Shown here: in pieces, positions 1 through 7,726 of the stretch | How positions within the stretch are numbered: position 1 is the first letter of the stretch | Layout of the letters: the number at the start of each line of letters is the position of its first letter | From: Chloroflexi bacterium 44-23 | GTDB taxonomy: Bacteria > Chloroflexota > Anaerolineae > Anaerolineales > Anaerolineaceae | DNA: 64,000 nt | Direction of reading: 5' to 3' | Assembly: GCA_001899005.1 (NCBI GenBank) | Contig: MKUW01000007.1 | Location: forward strand, 248,001 to 312,000 | The notes under the pieces: model-generated | Databases searched by the model: none | What the model saw: only the letters and a program-made list of their open reading frames with translations | What the model was told of the DNA's origin: nothing | Translations under genes and position numbers: made by a program

Positions 1-321
1 CACCACGGTTTGCGCCAGGGTCAGATTGTCAATCACGCGCAAATGTGGAAAAAGATTGAACTGTTGAAAAACCATTCCCACTTCAGTACGAACAGAATTG
101 ATATTTTCAGCACTATCCAATGGGATCCCATCCACAATAATTTGACCCTGGTCAAACTCTTCCAATCGATTTATGCAGCGCAATAGAGTAGATTTCCCCG
201 AACCGGATGGACCAATGATTACGACTACTTCGCCTTTGTCAATTTCCAGACTGACGCCGCGTAATGCCTTTACATGGCCGAAATGTTTATGCACATCTTG
301 AATTTGTATAATGGGTGCCAT
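1..321 (-). CDS. Polar amino-acid ABC transporter ATP-binding protein (C-terminus cut by window edge)
   Basis: This is the ATPase of an amino-acid importer of the GlnQ/HisP class, and it energises the permease and lipoprotein encoded just upstream. Only the first 107 codons lie in the window. They show a Walker A motif GPSGSGKST at residues 37-45 and a Q-loop GMVFQQFNLFPH around residues 82-93, both typical of the polar amino-acid family. The start ATG (321) follows the permease stop (322-324) directly, so translation is probably coupled. The signature motif, Walker B and H-loop fall outside the window. Family assignment is secure; the amino acid transported cannot be read from the sequence. 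Confidence 0.9.
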   Translation of the reverse strand, partial: MAPIIQIQDVHKHFGHVKALRGVSLEIDKGEVVVIIGPSGSGKSTLLRCINRLEEFDQGQIIVDGIPLDSAENINSVRTEVGMVFQQFNLFPHLRVIDNLTLAQTVV

Positions 322-1146
322 TTAACGCTCCAAGCGAGTCTTGACTTCGATCCAATTGACAATCCTGGCGGAAAAAAGTGTCAAAACCAGATATAAGAGT
401 GCAACCATGACCCAAGTATTTACCGGAATGAAGTTGGCGGCCATAAATTCGCGCCCACGACGGGTAATATCGGCCACTGCTACCACGCTTACAAGTGAAG
501 AATCTTTCAGCAAGGTGATGAATTCGTTTCCCACCGGTGGAAGAATAACGCGCAGCGCTTGGGGTAAAATCACATAACGCATGGATTGCACGAAGGTCAT
601 CCCCAGGCTGCGGGCTGCCTCCATTTGGCCTCTGGAAATGCTTTGGATGCCGGCCCGGTAGACTTCGCTCATATAGGCGGAATAGCAAAATGTTAAACCT
701 AAAATGGCCATAAAAATAGGGTTAGCCCGATAACCTATCAGGCTGGGAATTGACAAAGCCTGACCTACACTCTGAATAACTGACGGAAATGCGAAATACC
801 AAAACATGAGCTGAACCAGCAATGGTATTCCACGAATTACCTCTACATAAACCGTGGCTATACCTCGAATTATTGTTATTTTGGATAAGCGCGCCAATCC
901 GGTGATCAATCCAAAGATGAGCACAAGCACAAATGAAACCAGTGTTGTAAAAATGGTGACACTAATTCCATCCGAAACAAAAAATAGAATTCGGCGGAAA
1001 GGATCTGGCTTGAAGGTGATTAAAATTATGATGAGTAAAATCACACCCATTAATAAAAACCACCAACGGTCAAATTTTATTTTCTCGTTAATTTCCTTTG
1101 GTGTGGTTTTCACGGGGGGAGGTTGGAAATGTTGCGAAGTGGCCAT
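322..1146 (-). CDS. Polar amino-acid ABC transporter permease
   Basis: This is the integral membrane subunit of an amino-acid importer (His/Glu/Gln/Arg/opine permease family, BPD_transp_1 fold). About 274 residues begin with a polar N-terminus, then a transmembrane segment near residues 30-50 and further helices. The cytoplasmic EAA loop reads EAARSLGMTFVQSMRYV and is followed by LPQALR; this is where the ATPase docks. I chose the ATG at 1146 because GAGGG lies just upstream, although an in-frame ATG exists at 1170. The gene sits between the binding-protein gene (upstream) and the ATPase (downstream), in the order SBP-permease-ATPase, as expected for this family. Family-level identification is firm, substrate unknown. 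Confidence 0.92.
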   Translation of the reverse strand: MATSQHFQPPPVKTTPKEINEKIKFDRWWFLLMGVILLIIILITFKPDPFRRILFFVSDGISVTIFTTLVSFVLVLIFGLITGLARLSKITIIRGIATVYVEVIRGIPLLVQLMFWYFAFPSVIQSVGQALSIPSLIGYRANPIFMAILGLTFCYSAYMSEVYRAGIQSISRGQMEAARSLGMTFVQSMRYVILPQALRVILPPVGNEFITLLKDSSLVSVVAVADITRRGREFMAANFIPVNTWVMVALLYLVLTLFSARIVNWIEVKTRLER

Positions 1147-1192
1147 CAGAGAATTACCCTCGCATATCATTGAATATCAATTAATTTATAAG

Positions 1193-1216
1193 AGCCTGGG
1201 GTACATCCCCCAGGCT
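1193..1216 (-). promoter_or_regulatory. Intercistronic hairpin between binding-protein gene and permease gene
   Basis: A perfect 9-bp inverted repeat (AGCCTGGGG at 1193-1201 and CCCCAGGCT at 1208-1216) with a 6-nt loop lies between the substrate-binding protein and permease genes. On the transcribed minus strand it is not followed by a U tract. It is therefore more likely an mRNA-stabilising or partially terminating hairpin than a full terminator. Such hairpins commonly let the binding protein be made in excess over the membrane subunits. Confidence 0.6.
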
Positions 1217-1226
1217 TTTTAAAAAA

Positions 1227-2060
1227 CTACTGCCCTGTCAGATATTTTCCTGCCAGTTCAGTTAGAGTACCATCATCAATAACGGCTTGGAGGGCTGGGT
1301 TGATAATATCCACTAAATAGGATTTATCCTTACAAATTGCAATTCCATAAGACTCATTGGTGAATTTATCACCTACTGTTTCCAATTTATCAGGGTTTTG
1401 CGCAATGAAGCCGAGTGCGGTTGGGTAATCGGCGATCACAGCGTCGATTTGTCCATTAGCCAAATCCAGGAAAGCCAGGTCATAGGTATCATAAGGCTTG
1501 TAGGTTGTTCCTTCAATAGCTTTTGCTTCAATTTCACCGGTTGTTCCGAGCTGGGCACCAATTACCTTACCGTTCAAATCAGCTTTTGATTTAATTGAAT
1601 CCGTTCCTTTCTTAATTACGATGATTTGACCTGCATCGATATAAGGGTTGCTAAAGGCAAATTCTTTTTGCCGATCTTCTGTGATTGTGATGGCTGCGAT
1701 TGCCATGTCATATTGGCATTCCGATAAGCCGGCCAGCATTGGGTCAAATGGCAAATTGACGAATTCGTATTTAATATTGGCTTTCTGCGCAATCGCTTTC
1801 ATCAAATCGATATCAAAGCCGGTTAATTGCTTGGTCGCTTCGTCTACCATCTCAAAGGGAGGGAAGGTTGCATCAGTTGCAATGCGATAAACGACGTCAG
1901 GTCCAGGGTAACCAGCTGGCTCAGTGGTATTGATTGGCTCGTTTGGTGCCGGGTAACCTGCAACAGGGGTTGATTCCGGTGCAGGCGTTGGCTTACACGC
2001 AACCAACACCATTGTGGCAATGAGCAATAGACAAAATAAAAGAACGATTTTTCTTTGCAT
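1227..2060 (-). CDS. Amino-acid ABC transporter substrate-binding lipoprotein
   Basis: This is an extracytoplasmic ligand-binding protein of the SBP_bac_3 family that delivers amino acids to the downstream permease/ATPase. The N-terminus is a lipoprotein signal (MQRKIV, a hydrophobic stretch, then the lipobox LVAC near residue 22). A Pro/Thr/Gly-rich tether carrying a repeated AGYPxP motif follows, then the bilobal binding domain starting near VYRIATDATFPPFEMVD and containing the family motif TGFDIDLMKAIA. I set the start at ATG 2060, which has GGAGGAGA immediately upstream; an in-frame ATG at 2087 lacks one. It is the first gene of a minus-strand transporter operon. The ligand is not predictable with confidence. 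Confidence 0.93.
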   Translation of the reverse strand: MQRKIVLLFCLLLIATMVLVACKPTPAPESTPVAGYPAPNEPINTTEPAGYPGPDVVYRIATDATFPPFEMVDEATKQLTGFDIDLMKAIAQKANIKYEFVNLPFDPMLAGLSECQYDMAIAAITITEDRQKEFAFSNPYIDAGQIIVIKKGTDSIKSKADLNGKVIGAQLGTTGEIEAKAIEGTTYKPYDTYDLAFLDLANGQIDAVIADYPTALGFIAQNPDKLETVGDKFTNESYGIAICKDKSYLVDIINPALQAVIDDGTLTELAGKYLTGQ

Positions 2061-2299
2061 GATTCTCCTCCGAAAATAATTTGGCATTTATGTTTGAATA
2101 TGTGTGAATTTATGCGGGTTTCCAAGTTGAAATAACCTTGATTGCTGAGTCAATTATAGTCTTATCAGTTCACTAATTCAATGCCAACGATAGAGAAATT
2201 TCGCACAAACTGGACATGTGCTCGTAAAAATGGAAAAATTCGATAAAATCAATAGTAAATAAAGTACAAAGCATCTTTTTTCTGTAGAAAGGCACATGA

Positions 2300-3496
2300 A
2301 TGACAATAAATCAGCGCGTAGTTGTAATTGTTTTAGATGGTGTTGGTGCCGGAGCAGCCCCGGACGCAGATCTATATGGCGATCTGGGCAGTAACTCGCT
2401 ATCCAATGTGGCCAGCAAGAATGGTGGACTACATTTGCCCAATCTTGAAAAAATTGGTTTTGGCCATATTACACCTATGATGGGTGTCGACGCAGTCCGC
2501 CATCCGACAGGAGCCTATGGGAAAATGACGCCAAAATCAGCCGGTAAAGATTCGGTTACGGGCCATTGGGAATTGATGGGAATTTATTTACGGAAGGCCT
2601 TTCCGACCTACCCCCATGGTTTTCCGAAAGATGTTTTGTCAGAATTTACTCGTTTGACCGGACTTGAAGTTTTAGGGAATAAGGCTGCATCCGGCACAGA
2701 AATTATCAAAGAGTTGGGCGAGGAACACATGCGCACCGGTAAACCGATAGTGTATACCTCTGCCGATAGTGTCTTTCAAATTGCAGCGCATGAAGAGGTT
2801 ATTCCAATTGACCGCCTGTATGAAATTTGTAAAATCTCACGAAAAATGCTGGTTGGTGAGCATGCTGTCGGTCGTGTGATTGCACGCCCATTTATCGGGA
2901 ATGACGCGAGCGACTTTCAGCGCACCAGCCGGCGGCATGATTATCCACGCATTCCTGAGAGTGATACGGTCATGGATAGCCTGGTTAAATCTGGCTTTGA
3001 CGTTTTGGCTACCGGGAAAATAGACGATTTATTTGCCAATCGAGGTATTACCAAAAGCAATCACACCACCAATAACAAGGACAGTATCCAAGCTGCAATA
3101 GCTTTTTTAAAGCAGGACTTTAATGGTTTGCTGTTTGCAAATTTGATCGAATTTGACATGATCTATGGTCACCGCAATGATGTGGCTGGGTATAGCCAGG
3201 CACTGGAGCAGTTTGATCTTTCGATTCCGGCCTTTCAAGCCAAAATGCTACCAGGTGATATTGCGATGGTGGTCGCAGACCACGGTGTGGATCCCACGAC
3301 AGCAAGCACAGATCATTCTCGTGAGTACTCACCTTTGCTTGTGTTCGGGCAAAAGGTAAAAGCTGGGGTAAATTTGGGTACACGGAGCACATTTGCGGAT
3401 GTCGCTGCCACCATTGCCGAGATGTTTGAATTGCAAAAACCTGAGATTGGTACCAGTTTTTTGGCTGAAATCCGTGAATCTCGAGGTCCTAATTAA
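2300..3496 (+). CDS. deoB: Phosphopentomutase
   Basis: This cytoplasmic Mn-dependent enzyme interconverts (deoxy)ribose 1-phosphate and 5-phosphate in nucleoside catabolism and salvage. The protein (398 residues) has the alkaline-phosphatase-superfamily metal-binding start VIVLDGVGAG (Asp13), the phospho-acceptor region GKDSVTGHWE at residues 82-91, and the C-terminal metal motif VADHGVDPTT followed by TDHSREYSPL. The length matches the family (about 390-400). The residue after KD, where I recall the phosphorylated Thr in Bacillus DeoB, is Ser85 here. The ATG at 2300 has AGAAAGG at a good distance. Together with tdk, hpt and the nucleoside importer elsewhere in the window, it implies active nucleoside salvage. 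Confidence 0.96.
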   Translation: MTINQRVVVIVLDGVGAGAAPDADLYGDLGSNSLSNVASKNGGLHLPNLEKIGFGHITPMMGVDAVRHPTGAYGKMTPKSAGKDSVTGHWELMGIYLRKAFPTYPHGFPKDVLSEFTRLTGLEVLGNKAASGTEIIKELGEEHMRTGKPIVYTSADSVFQIAAHEEVIPIDRLYEICKISRKMLVGEHAVGRVIARPFIGNDASDFQRTSRRHDYPRIPESDTVMDSLVKSGFDVLATGKIDDLFANRGITKSNHTTNNKDSIQAAIAFLKQDFNGLLFANLIEFDMIYGHRNDVAGYSQALEQFDLSIPAFQAKMLPGDIAMVVADHGVDPTTASTDHSREYSPLLVFGQKVKAGVNLGTRSTFADVAATIAEMFELQKPEIGTSFLAEIRESRGPN

Positions 3497-3553
3497 AATC
3501 ATCACAGCCAGCTTTCTTTCTTAACTTTATGTCGGGCGCAACGGTTGGATGCT

Positions 3554-3559
3554 GTATAA
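3554..3559 (+). promoter_or_regulatory. Candidate -10 element (TATAAT), leaderless start
   Basis: A perfect TATAAT sits 8 bases before the ATG at 3568, with no good -35 match and only a GGAG abutting the start codon. If used, transcription would begin at about the start codon and give a leaderless mRNA. The same arrangement recurs before several other genes in the window. Confidence 0.45.
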
Positions 3560-3567
3560 TTTGGAGC

Positions 3568-4572
3568 ATGCCAACCGACACAAACACGATTACTCCAAAA
3601 AGCATTTTTAAGCGCATGATTCCCGCATTTTTACTTGCTTTTCTGGTTTTGATCGTAATTGGTTTCCTGGGCGATTTACGAATGATTACTGAAACGATCA
3701 GGGATTTCAAATGGAGTATTTTTCCAGCTGTTATCCTCTTTACACTTTTTAATTATGGCGTCCGGTTTGTAAAGTGGCATTATTATTTAGGCCAAATTGG
3801 GATCAGTGATTTTTCCATCGGTCGCAGCTTGCGGCTCTTTATCGCCGGCTTTCCCTTGGCAATGACTCCCGGCAAAGCCGGTGAAGTATTGAAAGGTGTT
3901 TGGCTTAATCAGCAGACTGACATACCGATTGCCCGTGGAATCTCCGTGGTACTCGCGGAAAGAATCAGTGATGGGGTTGCCGTCTTGCTGCTTTCCACCT
4001 TAGGAGTGATCATTTATCCACAATATTGGCCCGTATTTTTATTTGTTTTGTTACTCTTGTTGGGGATAATTGTAGTTTCGCAAATTCGACCGTTGGCTGA
4101 ATGGTTGTTGAATTATTCAACCCGCATTCCAATTGTACGTCGTTTTAGTGACGGATTACGTCAGTTCTATGAGGGCAGTTTTGCACTTTTTCGCCCGGGT
4201 GTTACTCTGGTGGCCGTAGGAATGGGTATGCTTTCCTGGTTGGGAGAGGGAATTGGATTTTATATCATCTTAATTAATCTTGGTATTCCAGCTGGCAGGG
4301 AAAGTCTGGCTACTGCGGTTTTTATCCTCTCATTTTCCACAATCGTTGGTGCTATTTCTGCCTTGCCGGGTGGTCTGTTTGCTGCAGAAGCATCGATCGC
4401 CGGAATGCTTGCCGTAGTAATTGGCATGAGCACTTCCCAAGCCAGCGTAGCTGCTTTGTTGATTCGATTGGCTACTTTATGGTTCGGAGTTAGCCTGGGA
4501 TTAATTGTCTGGCTTTTCTCATTGGAATACTTCGGTTTTAAAAAGCCTAAAGGGGTTACTAATGAGATTTGA
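3568..4572 (+). CDS. Flippase-like multi-pass membrane protein (LPG synthase TM region/UPF0104 family)
   Basis: This inner-membrane protein belongs to the family related to the N-terminal flippase domain of lysylphosphatidylglycerol synthase (MprF/AglD-like). Roughly eight hydrophobic helices can be seen in 334 residues. Family-typical features are a conserved N-terminal NYGVRFVKWHYYL segment, then MTPGKAGEVLKG (compare TPGrlGEv) and ISVVLAERISDG. No soluble catalytic domain is present, so lipid or polyprenol-linked substrate translocation is inferred. I set the start at ATG 3568, right after a TATAAT box; an in-frame ATG at 3529 has no ribosome binding site. The stop overlaps the next gene by 11 nt. 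Confidence 0.82.
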   Translation: MPTDTNTITPKSIFKRMIPAFLLAFLVLIVIGFLGDLRMITETIRDFKWSIFPAVILFTLFNYGVRFVKWHYYLGQIGISDFSIGRSLRLFIAGFPLAMTPGKAGEVLKGVWLNQQTDIPIARGISVVLAERISDGVAVLLLSTLGVIIYPQYWPVFLFVLLLLLGIIVVSQIRPLAEWLLNYSTRIPIVRRFSDGLRQFYEGSFALFRPGVTLVAVGMGMLSWLGEGIGFYIILINLGIPAGRESLATAVFILSFSTIVGAISALPGGLFAAEASIAGMLAVVIGMSTSQASVAALLIRLATLWFGVSLGLIVWLFSLEYFGFKKPKGVTNEI

Positions 4573-5212
4573 GACTCATTGTCACAGCATTTATTCACCA
4601 GATAGTTTGAATTCTCTTCAAGGATTAATCGCTGAAGCTGCTAAAAAAAATATCGATCGATTGGCAATCACTGATCATAATACGATTGCTGGGGCTCTAC
4701 TGGCTAAAGAAATGGATCCTGAGCGTATTATTATTGGGGAGGAGATTCTGACTTCAAAAGGTGAACTCTTGGTATTCTTTGTTAAACAAGAAGTACCACG
4801 CGGATTATCTCCCATGAAAGCGATTGAATTGCTGCGAGAACAAGATGCCTTTATCAGTGTTTCGCACCCTTTTGATCGGTTGCGCCACGGGTGGGATTTA
4901 CGCGATCTCATTGGAATCATTCCATTTATTGATGCGATTGAAGTCTTTAATGCGCGCAGTTTCACAAAAGGGGTTAACGAAAAAGCAGCCAGTTTTGCCC
5001 AGGCACACGATCTGGCTGGGACTGCCGGGTCGGATGCGCATACACTCCGAGAAGTTGGGCAAGCTACAATAATCCTTCCTGATTTTACGGATGCTTCATC
5101 ATTGCGAGCAAACATCCATCTGGCAAGGGTGGAAGGAAATTATTCCAGCCCTATGGTGCGACTTGCTTCAACGTATGCGAAATGGGTGAAGCGAATGGGA
5201 TTTAAAAAGTGA
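4562..5212 (+). CDS. PHP-domain metal-dependent phosphoesterase
   Basis: This is a stand-alone PHP (polymerase and histidinol phosphatase) domain protein of about 216 residues, probably a phosphoesterase acting on a nucleotide or nucleic-acid end. Metal-binding motifs of the fold appear in order: THCHSIYS at the N-terminus, ITDHNT, a Glu in IIGEEI, SHPFD, and GSDAH near the C-terminus. The ATG at 4562 overlaps the end of the preceding gene, and the stop overlaps the GTG of rsmG, so the three genes are translationally coupled. The exact substrate is unknown; related small PHP proteins hydrolyse nucleoside 3',5'-bisphosphates or short oligonucleotides. Confidence 0.85.
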   Translation: MRFETHCHSIYSPDSLNSLQGLIAEAAKKNIDRLAITDHNTIAGALLAKEMDPERIIIGEEILTSKGELLVFFVKQEVPRGLSPMKAIELLREQDAFISVSHPFDRLRHGWDLRDLIGIIPFIDAIEVFNARSFTKGVNEKAASFAQAHDLAGTAGSDAHTLREVGQATIILPDFTDASSLRANIHLARVEGNYSSPMVRLASTYAKWVKRMGFKK

Positions 5213-5946
5213 ATGATCTTATCAATCAGCCAATGGCGAAATTTGCCCGGGAGGTCGAGAGCTTAATCGGGGTGAAATTAAGTGCTTCACAGATCAAAGC
5301 ATTCCAAATCTATGAAAATGAATTAATCGAATGGAACAAGATAATAAATTTGACAGCGATTCGCGATGTTTCCCAAATCCGCTGCAAACATTTTCTTGAT
5401 TCCTTAAGCTGCTGGCTGGCATTTGGTGACCGAAAACCCAAAAGCATTATTGATATTGGCAGCGGTGCTGGTTTTCCGGGGATACCATTAAAAATATTAC
5501 TACCAAAGATGCAATTGACTCTGGTGGAATCGATTGGTAAGAAAGCCAAATTTTGTGAGCATATTGTGCAAACGTTGCGTTTGGAGAATGTTACCGTCAT
5601 CACTGCCCGGGCGGAAGAAGTGGGAAAAACCGAAATTCATCGCGAAAATTATGATTGGGCAGTTGCACGTGCTGTAGCAGCTTTACCAATCTTGGTTGAG
5701 TTTTTATTACCTTTTACGCGACTCAATGGAGGTGTCATTGCCCAAAAAGGCGGCAATGCCCCCGCAGAGGTACAACAAGCCCAAAATGCCATCCGGGTTC
5801 TGGGTGGGCGGCTGCACCAATTAATCCCCGTTTCCATCCCTGGGGTTGTAGAAGAAAGATACCTGGTGGTGATCAACAAAGTAGCGCCGACACCGTCAAT
5901 ATACCCGCGCCTTACCGGCACCCCGACTAAAAAGCCCTTGCTTTAG
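5209..5946 (+). CDS. rsmG: 16S rRNA (guanine527-N7)-methyltransferase
   Basis: RsmG (GidB) uses S-adenosylmethionine to methylate G527 in the 530 loop of 16S rRNA. The 245-residue protein starts with a helical N-terminal region that includes IEWNKIINLTAIRD, a family hallmark. The SAM-binding loop SIIDIGSGAGFPGIPLKI follows, then VESIGKKAKF and the VARAVAAL segment. The likely start is GTG at 5209, overlapping the TGA of the PHP gene as GTGA; an alternative ATG is at 5233. The gene converges with recF on the opposite strand with only 7 bases between them. The identification is confident. Confidence 0.95.
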   Translation: MNDLINQPMAKFAREVESLIGVKLSASQIKAFQIYENELIEWNKIINLTAIRDVSQIRCKHFLDSLSCWLAFGDRKPKSIIDIGSGAGFPGIPLKILLPKMQLTLVESIGKKAKFCEHIVQTLRLENVTVITARAEEVGKTEIHRENYDWAVARAVAALPILVEFLLPFTRLNGGVIAQKGGNAPAEVQQAQNAIRVLGGRLHQLIPVSIPGVVEERYLVVINKVAPTPSIYPRLTGTPTKKPLL

Positions 5947-5953
5947 ATCAGCT

Positions 5954-7150
5954 CTATGAAAGATTATTTTGATTTACGATGCCCTGGCGGATATGCCAAA
6001 TGGTTGCACGTTTGACAAATTTTTGGGCAAAAAGCTTAAGGTCTGTTGTTGTAAGAATGGCTTGCTGGCCTTCTTCAATGGAACTTAGTAGCTGATCCCG
6101 GCGATTCTGATCTAATTCTGCCAGGGTTTCATCAAGCAGTAAGAGGGGATGGTGGCCGGTTTGTTGCTTCATCCAGCCCACCTCAGCCAGTTTTAACGAT
6201 AAAAGGGCTGTGCGTACCTGTCCGCGTGAGCCGTAATCTCCCAGATCAATTGAATTCGCTTTTAACCGCAATTCGTCACGATGTGGCCCTAGAGTAGTGA
6301 CTCCGCGTGTGATTTCATCCCTGCGACGGGAAGCCAGGTTTTTTAGAAAGACGGTAATGGCATCTTCTCGAGAAATAATATCAAGCGATCTTGTAATATC
6401 GATAGAACTGAAAGCACCTTCAAAAAAAGCCGGTAAATAAGAAAAAGTCAAGATTTCCTGATCATTTGCCAGTTTACGATGAAATTCTGCAGCAATCAAT
6501 TCAATTTCATGGATAGCATTTAAGCGTGCCTGCATTATTAACACTGCCCGTTCAGCCAGCAAGCTGTCCCAATAATCGAGCAAGGTCAGATCACTATTCC
6601 CTTCCGCAAGTTGTTTAAGGAGTGCATTACGCTGGCTGAGGATCTGACTGTATTCGCTTAAAGCCTGGGCATACCCGGGAACAATTTGTGCCAATGCCAA
6701 ATTAAGGTAGCGACGGCGCTCCTCAGGCCCCCCTTCAATTATGCGTGTCATCTGGGGTAGAAAAATGACCGCATTAAAGAGAGTTACTGCCTGTTGAGCA
6801 TTTCTTTTTACTCCATCCACCAATATCTCTTTTCTAAAACGCGCGCCACTGTTCTCTCCATTTTTTTCTAGAATCAAGCGAACTTCCAGATTGTGATTTT
6901 GGTCTCCTCGCGAGTAATCGGCTACCAGACGGGCCACAGCTGGATTTTGATCAAGCACAGAAAAATTAATCAGCTGGCGGTCAGTGGCAGCCTGGATGGA
7001 TGTAAAGGTTGAAAACAAATAAATGGCTTCTAATAAACTGGTTTTCCCCTGCGCATTATTACCCTGCAATAAAAGAATCCGCCCGGGCACATCCATGTCC
7101 AGGCGGGTAAAGGCGCGGAAATTTGTTAGGGATAAATGAGTCAGATACAT
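5954..7150 (-). CDS. recF: DNA replication and repair protein RecF
   Basis: RecF is an SMC-like ATPase that binds gapped DNA and helps RecOR load RecA. The 398-residue protein opens with LSLTNFRAF and carries Walker A at GNNAQGKTS (residues 30-38). A late Walker B/D-loop LLLLDETLAELD is followed by the typical end QAILTTTDL. The signature region lies around YGSRGQVRTALLSLKLAE. The length is normal for the family. It lies downstream of def and not in the classical dnaA-dnaN-recF-gyrB arrangement, and it is the last gene of a minus-strand group. Confidence 0.95.
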   Translation of the reverse strand: MYLTHLSLTNFRAFTRLDMDVPGRILLLQGNNAQGKTSLLEAIYLFSTFTSIQAATDRQLINFSVLDQNPAVARLVADYSRGDQNHNLEVRLILEKNGENSGARFRKEILVDGVKRNAQQAVTLFNAVIFLPQMTRIIEGGPEERRRYLNLALAQIVPGYAQALSEYSQILSQRNALLKQLAEGNSDLTLLDYWDSLLAERAVLIMQARLNAIHEIELIAAEFHRKLANDQEILTFSYLPAFFEGAFSSIDITRSLDIISREDAITVFLKNLASRRRDEITRGVTTLGPHRDELRLKANSIDLGDYGSRGQVRTALLSLKLAEVGWMKQQTGHHPLLLLDETLAELDQNRRDQLLSSIEEGQQAILTTTDLKLFAQKFVKRATIWHIRQGIVNQNNLS

Positions 7151-7174
7151 ATCATGTGATTTTTTTAAGGAAAA

Positions 7175-7678
7175 TTACTCGCGAATTTCTTCCATTTCTT
7201 CAGAAGTAGGTTGCCAAATGCGGGTAGCTCGATCCGTAAATAAAACACCATCTAAATGATCAATCTCGTGTTGGAATATGCGTGCGAGCCAGTTAGAAGC
7301 TTTTATCTTTATTGGTTTTCCAAATCTGTTAAACCCTTTTATGGTTAGCTCAAGATGTCTTTCGACTTCGCCGGCTACACCGGGGATGGAAAGGCAAGCT
7401 TCTACGCCAAGCTCGCGTTCTTCTGAAGCTTTGACAATCTCAGGGTTTATGACAGTGTATAATTTTGGTTTTTGATCTTCATTCTCAGCGTATTCAATGA
7501 TGATTAATCTCTCAGAAACACCAACTTGCGGAGCTGCCAACCCGACACCCGGCGCATCACGCAAAGTATCAACCATATCGTCGATTAATTTGTTTAAATC
7601 ACTATCAAATGTTGTTATTTTCCGTGCTTTTTTGCGGAGAACTTCCTCCGGTATGTATACAATTTTCCGTATTGCCAT
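7175..7678 (-). CDS. def: Peptide deformylase
   Basis: This metalloenzyme removes the formyl group from the N-terminal methionine of nascent proteins. All three catalytic motifs are intact in 167 residues: GVGLAAPQVG (residues 44-53), EACLSIPG with metal ligand Cys95, and QHEIDHLDG with His137, Glu138 and His141. The start ATG at 7678 has AAAGGT upstream. The gene lies between the cyclic-nucleotide-binding membrane protein and recF, with 24 bases to recF, so the three may be cotranscribed. Confidence 0.97.
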   Translation of the reverse strand: MAIRKIVYIPEEVLRKKARKITTFDSDLNKLIDDMVDTLRDAPGVGLAAPQVGVSERLIIIEYAENEDQKPKLYTVINPEIVKASEERELGVEACLSIPGVAGEVERHLELTIKGFNRFGKPIKIKASNWLARIFQHEIDHLDGVLFTDRATRIWQPTSEEMEEIRE

Positions 7679-7726
7679 TTCGTTTACCTTTATTAGAATC
7701 GAGACGCTTCCAAGCGTTTATTACCA

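Noticed and set aside
1191..1220. Plus-strand rho-independent terminator (hairpin followed by TTTTT)
   Set aside because: No plus-strand gene ends here; the T run lies on the non-transcribed side of a minus-strand operon.
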